A DNA stretch of 34,765 nt from Enterobacteriaceae bacterium UBA2655 (lineage in GTDB: Bacteria; Pseudomonadota; Gammaproteobacteria; Enterobacterales; Enterobacteriaceae). Positions 1 through 8,287 of the stretch are shown here, in pieces (the first letter of the stretch is position 1; the number at the start of each line of letters is the position of its first letter). The position numbers and the translations under genes were made by a program. The stretch is taken from positions 89,316 through 124,080 of the forward strand of contig DENB01000032.1 of the NCBI GenBank assembly GCA_002359495.1, in the 5' to 3' direction. The notes under the pieces were generated by a model. That model was not told the origin of the DNA. It was given only the letters and a program-made list of their open reading frames with translations, and did not search any database.

Positions 1-1
1 C

Positions 2-871
2 GCCACCCTGACGCTGATGCCTAACTATCAGATGCAGACCCGGCGCTTCGACTTTTCCGGCTTCCTGCTGCTGGCGGTCGGCATGGCGACCCTGACCCTG
101 GCGCTGGATGGCCAGCGCAGCGCCGGCGGCTCGCCGCTGCTGCTGGGCGCGATGGTGCTGGCGGGGGTGTTCTCGCTGCTCTTCTACCTGATGCACGCGC
201 GCGGCAATGACAACGCGATCTTCAGCCTGAAACTGTTCGATAACCACATCTATACCCTTGGCCTGCTCGGCAGCCTGACCGGCCGCATCGGCAGCGGCAT
301 GCTGCCCTTTATGACGCCGATCTTTTTACAGATCGGCATGGGCTACACCCCGTTTCATGCCGGTTTGATGATGATCCCGATGGTGCTTGGCAATATGGGC
401 ATGAAGCGGCTGGTGGTGCGCATCGTCAATCTGTTCGGCTACCGCAATGTGCTCACCGGCTCTACCGTAGCGCTGGCAGCGGTGGTGCTGCTGTTTCCGC
501 TGGTAGCCCTGCTCGGCTGGATCTGGCTGCTGCCGCTGGTGCTGTTTTTACAGGGCATGGTTAACGCCATCCGCTTCTCTTCAATGAATACGCTGACGCT
601 GAAAGAGTTGCCGGACGAGCTGGCTTCCAGCGGCAACAGCCTGCTCTCGATGATCATGCAGCTGTCGATGAGCATCGGCGTGACCATCGCGGGCCTGCTG
701 TTAGGCGCCTTTGGTCAGAGCGAGGCCGCCAACAGCGCGGCGGCGCACCAAACCTTTGTTTACACCTATCTCTGCATGGCGGTGATTATCATTCTGCCCG
801 CGCTGATCTTCTGGCGCGTTCCACGAGAGAAAAGCAAAAATATTGACCTGAAACGCAGGAGAAAAACATGA
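2..871 (+). CDS. mdtD: MdtD, putative MFS multidrug transporter (5' end missing)
   Basis: This is the C-terminal part of an inner-membrane major facilitator of the DHA2 drug-proton antiporter type, the last gene of mdtABCD. The reading frame is open from base 2 and has no start here, so the gene begins before the window; about 290 residues are visible of the roughly 470 usual in E. coli. The segments [25 protein letters not shown] and [13 protein letters not shown] are close to E. coli MdtD, and several hydrophobic membrane helices are evident. Its stop overlaps the baeS start (ATGA), as in E. coli, which implies one transcript with the BaeSR regulators. Efflux by MdtD itself is weakly supported in the literature; the family call is secure, the substrate is not. 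Confidence 0.93.
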   Translation, partial: ATLTLMPNYQMQTRRFDFSGFLLLAVGMATLTLALDGQRSAGGSPLLLGAMVLAGVFSLLFYLMHARGNDNAIFSLKLFDNHIYTLGLLGSLTGRIGSGMLPFMTPIFLQIGMGYTPFHAGLMMIPMVLGNMGMKRLVVRIVNLFGYRNVLTGSTVALAAVVLLFPLVALLGWIWLLPLVLFLQGMVNAIRFSSMNTLTLKELPDELASSGNSLLSMIMQLSMSIGVTIAGLLLGAFGQSEAANSAAAHQTFVYTYLCMAVIIILPALIFWRVPREKSKNIDLKRRRKT

Positions 872-2253
872 CGCATAAGATGCGTTTCGGCATCGGCGCC
901 AAACTCTTTATGGCGATCTTCTCTACCTGCATGCTGGTGTTAATAACCATGCACTGGGGCGTGCGCCTCAGCTTCGAGCATGGCTTTGTCGATTACATCA
1001 AGCGCAGCAACGAGCAGCGCCTCAACATGCTCAGCGACGCGCTTTCCGATCAGTTTGAGCAGCACGGCAACTGGGATTTTTTACGCCATAACAACCGGCT
1101 GGTGTTCACCATTTTACGCTCGCTGGAGCAGAATCCCGACAGCAATAACCAGCTGCCGCCGCACGGCTGGCGGACGCAGTTCTGGATTATCGACCAGCAA
1201 TATAAAGTTCTGGTCAGCCCGCGCTCGCCGGTGCCGCTGGAAGGATCGCGGCGCAACATCACTACCAGCAACGGTAAAATCGTCGGCTGGGTGATCGGAT
1301 CGCCGCCGGAGCGCCTGACGCGCAGCACCGACATTAATTTCGACCGTCAGCAGCGGCGCACCAGCTGGCTGATCGTCGGGCTTTCCACGCTGCTGGCGGC
1401 GCTGGTCACCTGGCTGATGGCGCGCGGCCTGCTGGCGCCGGTAAAACGGCTGGTGGATGGCACGCACCATCTGGCGGCGGGCAATTTCGCCACCCGCGTC
1501 GAGGTCGGCAGTCAGGATGAGCTGGGACAGCTGGCGCAGGATTTCAACCGGCTGGCCGGATCGCTGGAGAAAAACGAGAGCAACCGGCGCGCCTTTATGG
1601 CCGACATCTCCCATGAGCTGCGTACGCCGCTGGCGATCCTGCGCGGCGAGCTGGAGGCGATGCAGGACGGCGTGCGCAAGCTGACGCCGGAAGCGATCGC
1701 CTCGCTGCAGAGCGAAGTGGTGGTGCTGACTAAGCTGGTGGAGGATTTGCATCAACTTTCGCTGTCCGACGAGGGCGCGCTGGCTTATCGCAAGCAGAGC
1801 ACCGATCTGGTTCAGCTGCTGGAGGTAGTCGCCGGCAGCTTTGCCGAGCGCTACCGCGCCCATCCGCTGCAGCTGCAGCTCGACCTGCCGGACGCAGCGC
1901 CGTTCTTCGGCGATCCCGATCGCCTGATGCAGCTGTTCACCAATCTGCTGGAAAACAGCCTGCGTTATACCGATGCGGGCGGGAAAGTCTGCGTGCGCCT
2001 GTGGAGCGATGCACAGAGCTGGCGGCTGACGTTCTCCGACAGCGCACCGGGCGTCGACGCGCAGCAGCAGGCGCAGATTTTTGAGCGCTTTTACCGCACG
2101 GAAAGCTCGCGCAACCGCGCCAGCGGCGGCTCCGGGCTGGGCCTGGCGATCTGCAAAAATATCGTCGATGCTCACGGTGGCGTCATTTGTGCGGAGCACT
2201 CTGATTTAGGTGGACTGAAAATAGCGCTACAATTGCCTCATGTTCCCCATTAG
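868..2253 (+). CDS. baeS: BaeS, envelope-stress sensor histidine kinase
   Basis: Inner-membrane sensor kinase that autophosphorylates on histidine and passes phosphate to BaeR. In E. coli it responds to envelope damage such as indole, tannin, metals and misfolded pilins. The 461-residue protein has an N-terminal membrane helix (about 10-30), a periplasmic sensor region, a second helix (about 165-188), a HAMP segment, the HisKA box [12 protein letters not shown] with phospho-acceptor His249, and an ATPase domain with an N box ([11 protein letters not shown]) and [14 protein letters not shown] near the end. The length is close to the E. coli protein (467). It overlaps mdtD by four bases and is followed nine bases later by baeR, so the three are translationally linked. 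Confidence 0.95.
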   Translation: MTHKMRFGIGAKLFMAIFSTCMLVLITMHWGVRLSFEHGFVDYIKRSNEQRLNMLSDALSDQFEQHGNWDFLRHNNRLVFTILRSLEQNPDSNNQLPPHGWRTQFWIIDQQYKVLVSPRSPVPLEGSRRNITTSNGKIVGWVIGSPPERLTRSTDINFDRQQRRTSWLIVGLSTLLAALVTWLMARGLLAPVKRLVDGTHHLAAGNFATRVEVGSQDELGQLAQDFNRLAGSLEKNESNRRAFMADISHELRTPLAILRGELEAMQDGVRKLTPEAIASLQSEVVVLTKLVEDLHQLSLSDEGALAYRKQSTDLVQLLEVVAGSFAERYRAHPLQLQLDLPDAAPFFGDPDRLMQLFTNLLENSLRYTDAGGKVCVRLWSDAQSWRLTFSDSAPGVDAQQQAQIFERFYRTESSRNRASGGSGLGLAICKNIVDAHGGVICAEHSDLGGLKIALQLPHVPH

Positions 2254-2262
2254 TCGTTGACC

Positions 2263-2970
2263 ATGAGCCAGGATAAAACGGATCCTTTGATCCTTGTTGT
2301 AGAAGACGAGCCGAAGCTGGCGCAGCTGATGATCGATTATCTCCAGGCGTCCAACTATCGCACCCACCATATTGCCGACGGCGGCAAGGTGCTGGATTAT
2401 ATTCAGCAGACGCCGCCGGATCTGCTGCTGCTTGACCTGATGCTGCCCGGCAAGGATGGCCTGACGCTCTGCCGCGAGATCCGCCGCTTTTCTGAACTGC
2501 CTGTTATTATGGTGACCGCGCGCACCGAGGAGATCGATCGCCTGCTCGGGCTGGAGACCGGCGCCGATGACTATATCTGCAAACCCTTCAGCCCGCGTGA
2601 GGTGGTGGCGCGCGTGAAAACCATTCTGCGCCGCTGCAAACGCAGCCCTGAGGCGGTACAGGAGGCGTCGCTGCTGGTGATTGACGAAGGACGCTTTCAG
2701 GCCAGCTGGCGCGACCAGCCGCTGGAGCTGACGCCCGCTGAGTTTCGTCTGTTGAAAACCCTGGCGCTGGAGCCGGGCAAAGTCTTTTCGCGCGAGCAGC
2801 TGCTGAACCATCTGTACGACGACTACCGCGTCGTCACCGATCGCACCATCGACAGCCACATCAAAAACCTGCGCCGCAAGCTGGAAAGCCTCGACGGCGA
2901 ACAACCTTTTATCCGCGCAGTCTACGGCATGGGCTACCGCTGGGAAGCGGATGTCTGTCGTTTGATCTGA
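2263..2970 (+). CDS. baeR: BaeR, OmpR-family response regulator
   Basis: Cytoplasmic partner of BaeS. When phosphorylated it activates mdtABCD, acrD and spy in E. coli. The receiver domain carries the acidic pair in VVEDEPKL, the phospho-acceptor Asp58 in [10 protein letters not shown] and the conserved Lys in ICKPFSP. The C-terminal winged helix matches E. coli BaeR almost exactly ([29 protein letters not shown]). I chose ATG 2263, giving 235 residues; a TTG six bases upstream is in frame but less likely. No Shine-Dalgarno sequence is evident, so expression probably depends on coupling to baeS, whose stop lies nine bases upstream. The BaeR target site before mdtA is outside the window. Confidence 0.95.
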   Translation: MSQDKTDPLILVVEDEPKLAQLMIDYLQASNYRTHHIADGGKVLDYIQQTPPDLLLLDLMLPGKDGLTLCREIRRFSELPVIMVTARTEEIDRLLGLETGADDYICKPFSPREVVARVKTILRRCKRSPEAVQEASLLVIDEGRFQASWRDQPLELTPAEFRLLKTLALEPGKVFSREQLLNHLYDDYRVVTDRTIDSHIKNLRRKLESLDGEQPFIRAVYGMGYRWEADVCRLI

Positions 2971-3019
2971 CGCAATTTACTTCCTGCGCCCTGCTGCCTA
3001 CAATTCCCCACCTTTTGCA

Positions 3020-3039
3020 GGGCCGTTCTGGAACGGCCC
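3020..3039 (+). terminator. GC-rich hairpin after baeR
   Basis: A perfect 8-bp stem, GGGCCGTT / AACGGCCC with a CTGG loop, lies 50 bases after baeR and 45 bases before trhP. There is no T-run after it, so it may be a weak terminator, a transcript-stabilising 3' hairpin or a leader structure of trhP. The gap 2971-3084 shows nothing else clear. Confidence 0.45.
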
Positions 3040-3084
3040 GCACGTACCCTTGCGGTGCGCTGACCTGTCATCAGTGAGAAAACC

Positions 3085-4437
3085 ATGTTTAAACCGGAAC
3101 TGCTTTCCCCTGCGGGAACGCTGAAGAATATGCGCTACGCCTTCGCCTATGGCGCCGATGCCGTCTATGCCGGTCAGCCGCGCTACAGCCTGCGCGTGCG
3201 CAACAATGAATTTAGCCACGAGAATCTGGCGAAAGGGATCGCGGAAGCCCACGCGTGGGGGAAAAAGTTTTATGTGGTGGTGAACATCGCGCCGCATAAC
3301 GCCAAGCTGAAAACCTTTATCCGCGACCTTGAGCCGGTGATCGCCATGCAGCCGGATGCGCTGATCATGTCCGACCCCGGTCTGATTATGCTGGTGCGCG
3401 AGGCGTTTCCCGCGATGCCGATCCACCTGTCGGTACAGGCCAACGCCGTTAACTGGGCGACGGTGAAATTCTGGCAGCGGCAGGGACTGAGCCGCGTCAT
3501 CCTGTCGCGCGAGCTGTCGCTGGAAGAGATTGAGGAGATTCGCCGCCAGGCGCCGGAGATGGAGCTGGAGGTTTTTGTTCACGGCGCGCTCTGCATGGCC
3601 TATTCCGGCCGCTGTCTGCTTTCCGGCTATCTGAACAAGCGCGACCCCAATCAGGGCACCTGCACCAACGCCTGCCGCTGGGAGTATCGCGTGCAGGAGG
3701 GCAAAGAGGACGCGGTGGGCAATATCGTGCAGCAGGTCGAGCCGACCCTCGGTGCGGGCCAGCCGAGCGACAAGCTCTTTCTGCTGGAAGAGAAGCTGAA
3801 GCCCGGCGAGTTAATGTCCGCCTTCGAAGATGAGCACGGCACCTACATCATGAACTCGAAGGATCTGCGCGCGGTGGAGCATGTCGAGCGCCTGACGCGC
3901 ATCGGCGTTCACTCGCTGAAAATCGAAGGCCGCACCAAATCGTTTTATTACTGCGCGCGCACCGCTCAGGTCTACCGCCGCGCCATCGATGACGCGGCGG
4001 CGGGCAAACCTTTCGACGCCTCGCTGCTCGGCACGCTGGAAGGACTGGCGCATCGCGGCTATACCGAAGGCTTTTTGCGCCGTCACACCCATGACAGCTA
4101 CCAGAACTATGAGCAGGGCTACTCCGTTTCCGATCGTCAGCAGTTCGTCGGCGAGTTTACCGGCGCGCGGCGCGGCGCGCTGGCTGAAGTGGCGGTAAAA
4201 AACAAATTCATGCTGGACGACTCGCTGGAGATCATGACGCCGACGGGCAACCTGACGTTCAGGCTTGCAGCGATGGAAAACGGCAAAGGCGAAGCGACGA
4301 CGGTGGCGCCCGGCGACGGCCACAGGGTCTGGCTGCCAGTACCGGAAGCGGTAGATCTGGCCTACGCGCTGCTGCTGCGCAACTTCACCGACGGCAGCAG
4401 CACGCGCGAACCTTACAGCCAGGCGGCCGCGCTTTAA
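3085..4437 (+). CDS. trhP: TrhP (YegQ), tRNA 5-hydroxyuridine synthesis protein, U32 family
   Basis: Member of the peptidase U32 family that in E. coli is needed for prephenate-dependent 5-hydroxyuridine at tRNA position 34, the first step towards cmo5U. The 450-residue protein (E. coli 453) starts FKPELLSPAGTLKNM and carries the U32 signature EVFVHGALCMAYSGRC (about 168-183), followed by a cysteine-rich stretch GTCTNACRWEY. These cysteines are those proposed to hold an iron-sulfur cluster in the family. It was formerly annotated as a collagenase-like protease, and no protease function is implied here. It follows baeR and precedes cyaR, the same order as in E. coli. Confidence 0.94.
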   Translation: MFKPELLSPAGTLKNMRYAFAYGADAVYAGQPRYSLRVRNNEFSHENLAKGIAEAHAWGKKFYVVVNIAPHNAKLKTFIRDLEPVIAMQPDALIMSDPGLIMLVREAFPAMPIHLSVQANAVNWATVKFWQRQGLSRVILSRELSLEEIEEIRRQAPEMELEVFVHGALCMAYSGRCLLSGYLNKRDPNQGTCTNACRWEYRVQEGKEDAVGNIVQQVEPTLGAGQPSDKLFLLEEKLKPGELMSAFEDEHGTYIMNSKDLRAVEHVERLTRIGVHSLKIEGRTKSFYYCARTAQVYRRAIDDAAAGKPFDASLLGTLEGLAHRGYTEGFLRRHTHDSYQNYEQGYSVSDRQQFVGEFTGARRGALAEVAVKNKFMLDDSLEIMTPTGNLTFRLAAMENGKGEATTVAPGDGHRVWLPVPEAVDLAYALLLRNFTDGSSTREPYSQAAAL

Positions 4438-4453
4438 TAAGCTTTCCGGGAAT

Positions 4454-4496
4454 TTAGAGAAGGATCACAGACCATCATGGCTTGATCCTGTAATAT
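4454..4496 (+). promoter_or_regulatory. CRP-dependent promoter of cyaR
   Basis: A CRP-like site TTAGA-N6-TCACA (4454-4469, 8 of 10 half-site bases) is centred about 41.5 bases before the predicted start near 4503. A -10 hexamer TAATAT sits at 4491-4496. This is class II spacing. In E. coli cyaR is activated by cAMP-CRP, so the arrangement supports the small RNA call. The start site is inferred from spacing only. Confidence 0.7.
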
Positions 4497-4502
4497 CGCG
4501 CC

Positions 4503-4595
4503 TGTTGCCAACGAGTAACTATAACAATAACAGCAATGTTCACCAGGAACCACCTCATTCACCCGTCCGGCTCCCCCGTACGGGTTTTCTTTTTT
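4503..4595 (+). ncRNA. cyaR: CyaR (RyeE) small regulatory RNA
   Basis: An Hfq-dependent small RNA of about 93 nt. The stretch ACCAGGAACCACCTC (4542-4556) is identical to the conserved single-stranded core of E. coli CyaR, the part that pairs with ribosome-binding sites of targets such as ompX, luxS and nadE. It is followed by an intrinsic terminator: ACCCGT (4561-4566) pairs with ACGGGT (4580-4585), then TTTTCTTTTTT. The gene lies directly after trhP, its position in E. coli, with a CRP promoter. The 5' third differs from E. coli and its start is inferred from the -10 box. A 60-codon open frame across it (from 4536) is a by-product of the RNA gene. Confidence 0.88.
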
Positions 4596-4743
4596 CCGCT
4601 TTCGCCGATAACCTTCTCGCTGTCGCTATGCTATATCCTGATTAAGAGAGACCGCAGACCGGGCGCGAACTCCCCCGCCCATTTGCGGTCGGAACAACAT
4701 GGCGAGTTACTTTTCTGATTTGTCGCAATTCAAGGACCGAAAT

Positions 4744-5640
4744 ATGAATAAACAACCGCTTACGCTGCTGATATTGAATGGTAAAGGCGCAGGTAATGAA
4801 GCATTGCGCGCCGCAGTGAACCAGCTGCGCGAAGAAGGTTTTAATATTGCTGTTCGCGTCACCTGGGAAAAAGATGATGGGTTGCGCTACGTCGACGAGG
4901 CGGTGGCGCTGCAGGCGGATACCGTGGTCGCCGGCGGCGGCGACGGCACCGTTAATGAAATCGCGACCGCGCTGGCGATGCTGCCTGCCGCCCGGCGTCC
5001 GGTGCTCGGCATTTTGCCGCTCGGCACCGCCAACGATTTCGCCACCAGCGCCGATATTCCCGCAGATCCCGAAGCGGCGCTGCGCCTGGCGATCCTCGGC
5101 AAGGCGGTGATGATCGATATCGCCCAGGTCAACCAGCACCGCTACTTCGTCAATATGGCGACTGGCGGTTTCGGCACTCGCATTACCAGCGAAACGCCGG
5201 AAAAGCTGAAGTCGGCGCTGGGCGGCGTCTCCTATCTTATCCACGGCCTGACGCGCGTCGATGCGCTCAAGCCGGACAGCTGCCAGATCGAAGGCCCCGG
5301 CTTTCAGTGGCAAGGCGACGCGCTGGTGATCGGCATCGGCAACGGACGCCAGGCGGGCGGCGGCCAGCGCCTCTGCCCCTCCGCGCTGGTGAACGACGGG
5401 CAGCTTGATGTCAGCATCGTCACGACTCAGGAGCTGATGACTACCCTGCTGCACTCGCTGACCAGCGATGAAAACCCCAACATCATCACAACCCGGCTCC
5501 CTTCGCTAAGAATACGCTCGCCGAATGAAATGACCTTTAACCTTGACGGCGAGCCGCTCTCCGGCCGCGAATTCAATATCCAAATCATTCCCGCCGCGCT
5601 GGCTTGTCGCCTGCCGCCGCAGTGCCCTTTAATGGTCTGA
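4744..5640 (+). CDS. yegS: YegS, lipid kinase of the diacylglycerol kinase family
   Basis: Soluble kinase with a DAGK catalytic domain; E. coli YegS phosphorylates phosphatidylglycerol in vitro, but its role in the cell is unclear. Visible motifs are the nucleotide-binding loop [26 protein letters not shown], and the late NLDGEPLSG. It closely follows E. coli YegS throughout, including [19 protein letters not shown] and [14 protein letters not shown] chose ATG 4744 (298 residues; E. coli 299) because AAGGA lies seven bases upstream and the alignment begins there. An upstream in-frame ATG at 4699 would add a tail unlike the family. The gap after cyaR (4596-4743) probably holds its promoter; no convincing boxes were seen. 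Confidence 0.93.
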   Translation: MNKQPLTLLILNGKGAGNEALRAAVNQLREEGFNIAVRVTWEKDDGLRYVDEAVALQADTVVAGGGDGTVNEIATALAMLPAARRPVLGILPLGTANDFATSADIPADPEAALRLAILGKAVMIDIAQVNQHRYFVNMATGGFGTRITSETPEKLKSALGGVSYLIHGLTRVDALKPDSCQIEGPGFQWQGDALVIGIGNGRQAGGGQRLCPSALVNDGQLDVSIVTTQELMTTLLHSLTSDENPNIITTRLPSLRIRSPNEMTFNLDGEPLSGREFNIQIIPAALACRLPPQCPLMV

Positions 5641-5667
5641 CTCTTTAACAGCTGTCGGCGTTGTGCC

Positions 5668-5690
5668 GGCGGCTGGCGCTTTTCGCCGCC
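5668..5690 (+). terminator. Possible yegS terminator hairpin
   Basis: GGCGGC and GCCGCC pair around a loop containing a second short stem, GGCG/CGCC with a CTTTT loop. It lies 28 bases after the yegS stop and before the rspB promoter. There is no strong T-run after it. Confidence 0.4.
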
Positions 5691-5703
5691 CCCGCTGAAA
5701 ACC

Positions 5704-5765
5704 TGTGACTTTCTTCACAACTCCTTCACATCGACTTGTATGGTAGTATAAATACGCGTATTTAT
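5704..5765 (+). promoter_or_regulatory. Promoter and operator region of the rspB operon
   Basis: TGTGA-CTTTCT-TCACA (5704-5719) has both CRP half-sites perfect. Downstream, TTCACA (5725-5730) and TATAAA (5747-5752) are separated by 16 bases and fit a sigma-70 promoter. An exact 18-bp palindrome, ATAAATACGCGTATTTAT (5748-5765), covers the -10 box and predicted start, where a repressor would block transcription. The GntR-family gene at the end of the operon is the obvious candidate to bind it. CRP activation and RspR repression are inferences from layout. The leader to rspB is about 90 bases. Confidence 0.65.
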
Positions 5766-5849
5766 TCGTCATCTATCTTTGTGAACCCGCCTGTCTGCCG
5801 GTTGCGCGTCTGGAAGACGGCACGTTGTGGAGCAGGTAAGGAGCGAAAA

Positions 5850-6860
5850 ATGAAAAGTGTGGTTATTCAACAGCCTGGCGAACTGACGCTAAGCGAACGT
5901 GAGCTGCCGCAACCCGCGCCGGGCGAAGTGCGGGTCAAGGTGCAATACGCCAGCATCTGCGGCTCCGACGTTCATATCTGGCATGGCCATAACCCTTTCG
6001 CCAAATATCCGCGCGTCATCGGTCATGAATTTTTTGGCCTGATCGACGCGGTAGGCGACGGCGTGGACACCAGCCGCCTTGGCGAGCGGGTGGCGGTGGA
6101 TCCGGTGGTGAGCTGCGGCCATTGCTATCCCTGCTCGGTGGGCCGACCAAACGTCTGTAAAACGCTGCAGGTGATTGGCGTGCATCGCGACGGCGGCTTC
6201 AGCGACTACGCGCTGGCGCCGGCAGGCAATGCTTACAGGCTGCCCGCCGCGATCCCCGATAAGCTGGCGAGCCTGGTGGAGCCGTTTACCATCGCCGCCA
6301 ACATCACCGCCTTTTTGCAGCCCAAACCGCAGGATACCGCGCTGGTGTACGGCGCCGGGCCAATGGGGCTGACCGCCATTCAGGTGTTAAAAGGCGTTTA
6401 CGGCGTGGAGCAGGTACTGGTGGCGGACCGTCTGCCGGAACGTCTGGATCTGGCGCTGGCGAACGGCGCGGACAACGTCTTCAACAACAGCGACACGCCG
6501 CTGGCGGCGCAGCTGGAGGGCGTGCAGCCGACGCTGATTATCGACGCCGCCTGCCATCCTTCCATCCTGGCGGAAGCCGCCGCCCTCGCCTCGCCGGCGG
6601 CGCGCATCGGGCTGCTGGGTTTTTCGGGCGAGCCTTGCAGCATTACGCAGCAGAGCCTGACCAGCAAAGAGCTGTCGTTGTTCACCTCGCGTCTTAACAG
6701 CAAGCGTTTCCCGCAGGTGATCGAATGGATGGAAAAAAGGCTGATCCAGCCGGAAAAACTGGTGACGCACTATTTTCCGTTGAGCGAAATCGAACGCGCC
6801 ATGACGCTGTTTGAAAAAGACCCGCGCACCTGCTGCAAAGTTATACTGCAAATGGGTTAA
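5850..6860 (+). CDS. rspB: RspB-type zinc-dependent alcohol dehydrogenase
   Basis: Cytoplasmic NAD(P)-linked medium-chain dehydrogenase close to E. coli RspB, likely oxidising a sugar acid such as a gulonate or mannonate relative; the substrate is not shown. Catalytic-zinc residues appear in ICGSDVH and IGHEFFG. The structural zinc lobe CGHCYPCSVGRPNVC has four cysteines, and the Rossmann loop is VYGAGPMGL. Family-specific stretches HNPFAKYPRVIGHEFFG and IIDAACHPSIL match RspB. I chose ATG 5850 (336 residues; E. coli 339) because AAGGAG lies seven bases upstream and MKSV aligns with the RspB start. The longer frame from 5736 runs across the operator. It is the first gene of a four-gene operon. 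Confidence 0.9.
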   Translation: MKSVVIQQPGELTLSERELPQPAPGEVRVKVQYASICGSDVHIWHGHNPFAKYPRVIGHEFFGLIDAVGDGVDTSRLGERVAVDPVVSCGHCYPCSVGRPNVCKTLQVIGVHRDGGFSDYALAPAGNAYRLPAAIPDKLASLVEPFTIAANITAFLQPKPQDTALVYGAGPMGLTAIQVLKGVYGVEQVLVADRLPERLDLALANGADNVFNNSDTPLAAQLEGVQPTLIIDAACHPSILAEAAALASPAARIGLLGFSGEPCSITQQSLTSKELSLFTSRLNSKRFPQVIEWMEKRLIQPEKLVTHYFPLSEIERAMTLFEKDPRTCCKVILQMG

Positions 6861-6885
6861 GTTCGCCCCAACGCCAGGTGTCCTC

Positions 6886-6909
6886 CTGCCGGTGCGTACC
6901 CGCCGGCAG
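6886..6909 (+). other. Intercistronic hairpin between rspB and the transporter
   Basis: CTGCCGG (6886-6892) pairs with CCGGCAG (6903-6909). No T-run follows. It may stabilise the upstream message or moderate read-through; the transporter has its own GGAG site six bases before ATG 6941. Confidence 0.4.
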
Positions 6910-6940
6910 TATTACTATAAAATGAGATGTCGGAGCTTGT

Positions 6941-8224
6941 ATGTTCAAGAATCTGCGCTGGACCCTCGTACTGCTGTTATTCCTTGTCTACATGATCAAC
7001 TACCTCGATCGTGTGGCGCTCTCGCTGACCGTTCCCATGGTGGAAAAAGATCTGATGATCAACGCCGAGCAGTTCGGCATGATTTTCGGCAGCTTCTTCT
7101 TCGGTTACGCCCTGTTCAACTTCGTCGGCGGCCTCGCCACCGATAAATTCGGCCCGAAAATCGTGCTGGGCGCGGCGGTGGGCCTCTGGTCGCTGTTCTG
7201 CGGCATGACGGCGCTGGCGACCGGCTTCTGGTCGCTGCTGATCCTGCGTGTGCTGTTCGGCATGGCGGAAGGGCCGATTTGCGCCTCGGCGAACAAAGCG
7301 ATTAACGGCTGGTTCCCGAAAAAACAGGCCGCCACCGCGATGGGCCTGCTGAGCGCCGGTTCGCCGCTGGGCGGCGCCGTCGCCGGTCCGATCATCGGTT
7401 ACCTGGCGCTGGCGTACGGCTGGCGTCCGGCTTTCGCCATCATCTGTATGATCGGTCTGGTCTGGATGGCGATCTGGTTCTTTGTCGCGGCGGACAACCC
7501 GGCGAAAAGCAAGCACGTCTCGCCGGAAGAGCGCGCGCTGGTGGAAAAACTCAAGGCGCAGCAGCCTGGCGACGAAGCCGACCTGGCTGACGCGTCGCAC
7601 GGCCTGGGCTACTACCTGCGCCAGCCGATTATTCTGGTCACCGCCTTCGCCTTCTTCAGCTACAACTACATTTTGTTTTTCTTCCTGAGCTGGTTCCCGG
7701 CCTATCTGGTGCAGGCGCACGGCCTGGATATCAAATCGATGAGCATCACCACCATGATCCCGTGGATTGTCGGCTTCGTCGGGCTGGCGCTGGGCGGCTG
7801 GATTTCCGACCGGATTTTCAATATCACCGGTAAGCTGCTGCTGTCGCGCAAAATTGTGCTGGTGGTCTCACTGCTGGCCGCGGCGGTTTGCGTGGCGCTG
7901 GCCGGTACGATAAAAGAGGTCAATTCTGCGGTGATGATGATGTCGATCTCGATCTTCTTCCTCTACATCACCGGCGCCATCTACTGGGCGATTATTCAGG
8001 ATGTGGTGCATAAAAGCCGCGTCGGCAGCGTCAGCGGATTTATTCATCTGGTCGGCAGCCTCTCCGGCATCATCGGCCCGATTGTCACCGGTTTTATCGT
8101 GCAGCATACCGGCAAATTCGACAGCGCTTTCGTTCTGGCGGGCGTGATTGCCGCGCTGGGCGCGATGCTGGTGCTGTTTGTGATACGCAGCCCGAAAACC
8201 ACCAAGAAAGCGGTTTCGGTCTGA
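6941..8224 (+). CDS. MFS sugar-acid transporter, YdfJ/ExuT-like (ACS family)
   Basis: Inner-membrane major facilitator of 427 residues with about twelve hydrophobic helices. It is similar in style to the anion:cation symporters for hexuronates and aldonates (ExuT, GudP, YdfJ). Family hallmarks are NYLDRVALSLTVPMVEKDL after the first helix, FGYALFNFVGGLATDKFGPK, RVLFGMAEGP and NGWFPKKQAATAMG. It lies between rspB and a mannitol-dehydrogenase-family enzyme, so it probably imports the substrate they oxidise. In E. coli the equivalent ydfJ is next to rspAB/ydfI but is broken by a prophage in K-12; here the gene is intact. The exact substrate cannot be read from the sequence. Confidence 0.87.
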   Translation: MFKNLRWTLVLLLFLVYMINYLDRVALSLTVPMVEKDLMINAEQFGMIFGSFFFGYALFNFVGGLATDKFGPKIVLGAAVGLWSLFCGMTALATGFWSLLILRVLFGMAEGPICASANKAINGWFPKKQAATAMGLLSAGSPLGGAVAGPIIGYLALAYGWRPAFAIICMIGLVWMAIWFFVAADNPAKSKHVSPEERALVEKLKAQQPGDEADLADASHGLGYYLRQPIILVTAFAFFSYNYILFFFLSWFPAYLVQAHGLDIKSMSITTMIPWIVGFVGLALGGWISDRIFNITGKLLLSRKIVLVVSLLAAAVCVALAGTIKEVNSAVMMMSISIFFLYITGAIYWAIIQDVVHKSRVGSVSGFIHLVGSLSGIIGPIVTGFIVQHTGKFDSAFVLAGVIAALGAMLVLFVIRSPKTTKKAVSV

Positions 8225-8249
8225 GGGATAGTTAGTTCATCACACTTTT

Positions 8250-8269
8250 ACGGGGCGTTAACGCCCCGT
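8250..8269 (+). terminator. 20-bp perfect palindrome after the transporter gene
   Basis: ACGGGGCGTTAACGCCCCGT is an exact palindrome forming an 8-bp GC-rich stem with a TTAA loop, followed by a weak TTTGT. It sits between the transporter stop and the GAGG ribosome site of the next gene. It probably acts as a partial terminator or a stabilising hairpin that sets different expression levels. Confidence 0.6.
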
Positions 8270-8287
8270 TTGTCATGAGGACACATT

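Noticed and set aside
1114..2199. Long minus-strand open frame of 361 codons opposite baeS
   Set aside because: It lies wholly inside baeS, has the arginine/glutamine/histidine-rich composition typical of antisense frames in GC-rich DNA, and resembles no family.
2257..2262. TTG start for baeR
   Set aside because: An ATG two codons later fits better and no ribosome site favours the TTG.
4536..4718. 60-codon frame overlapping cyaR
   Set aside because: It starts inside the small RNA and runs through its terminator; the RNA explains the conservation.
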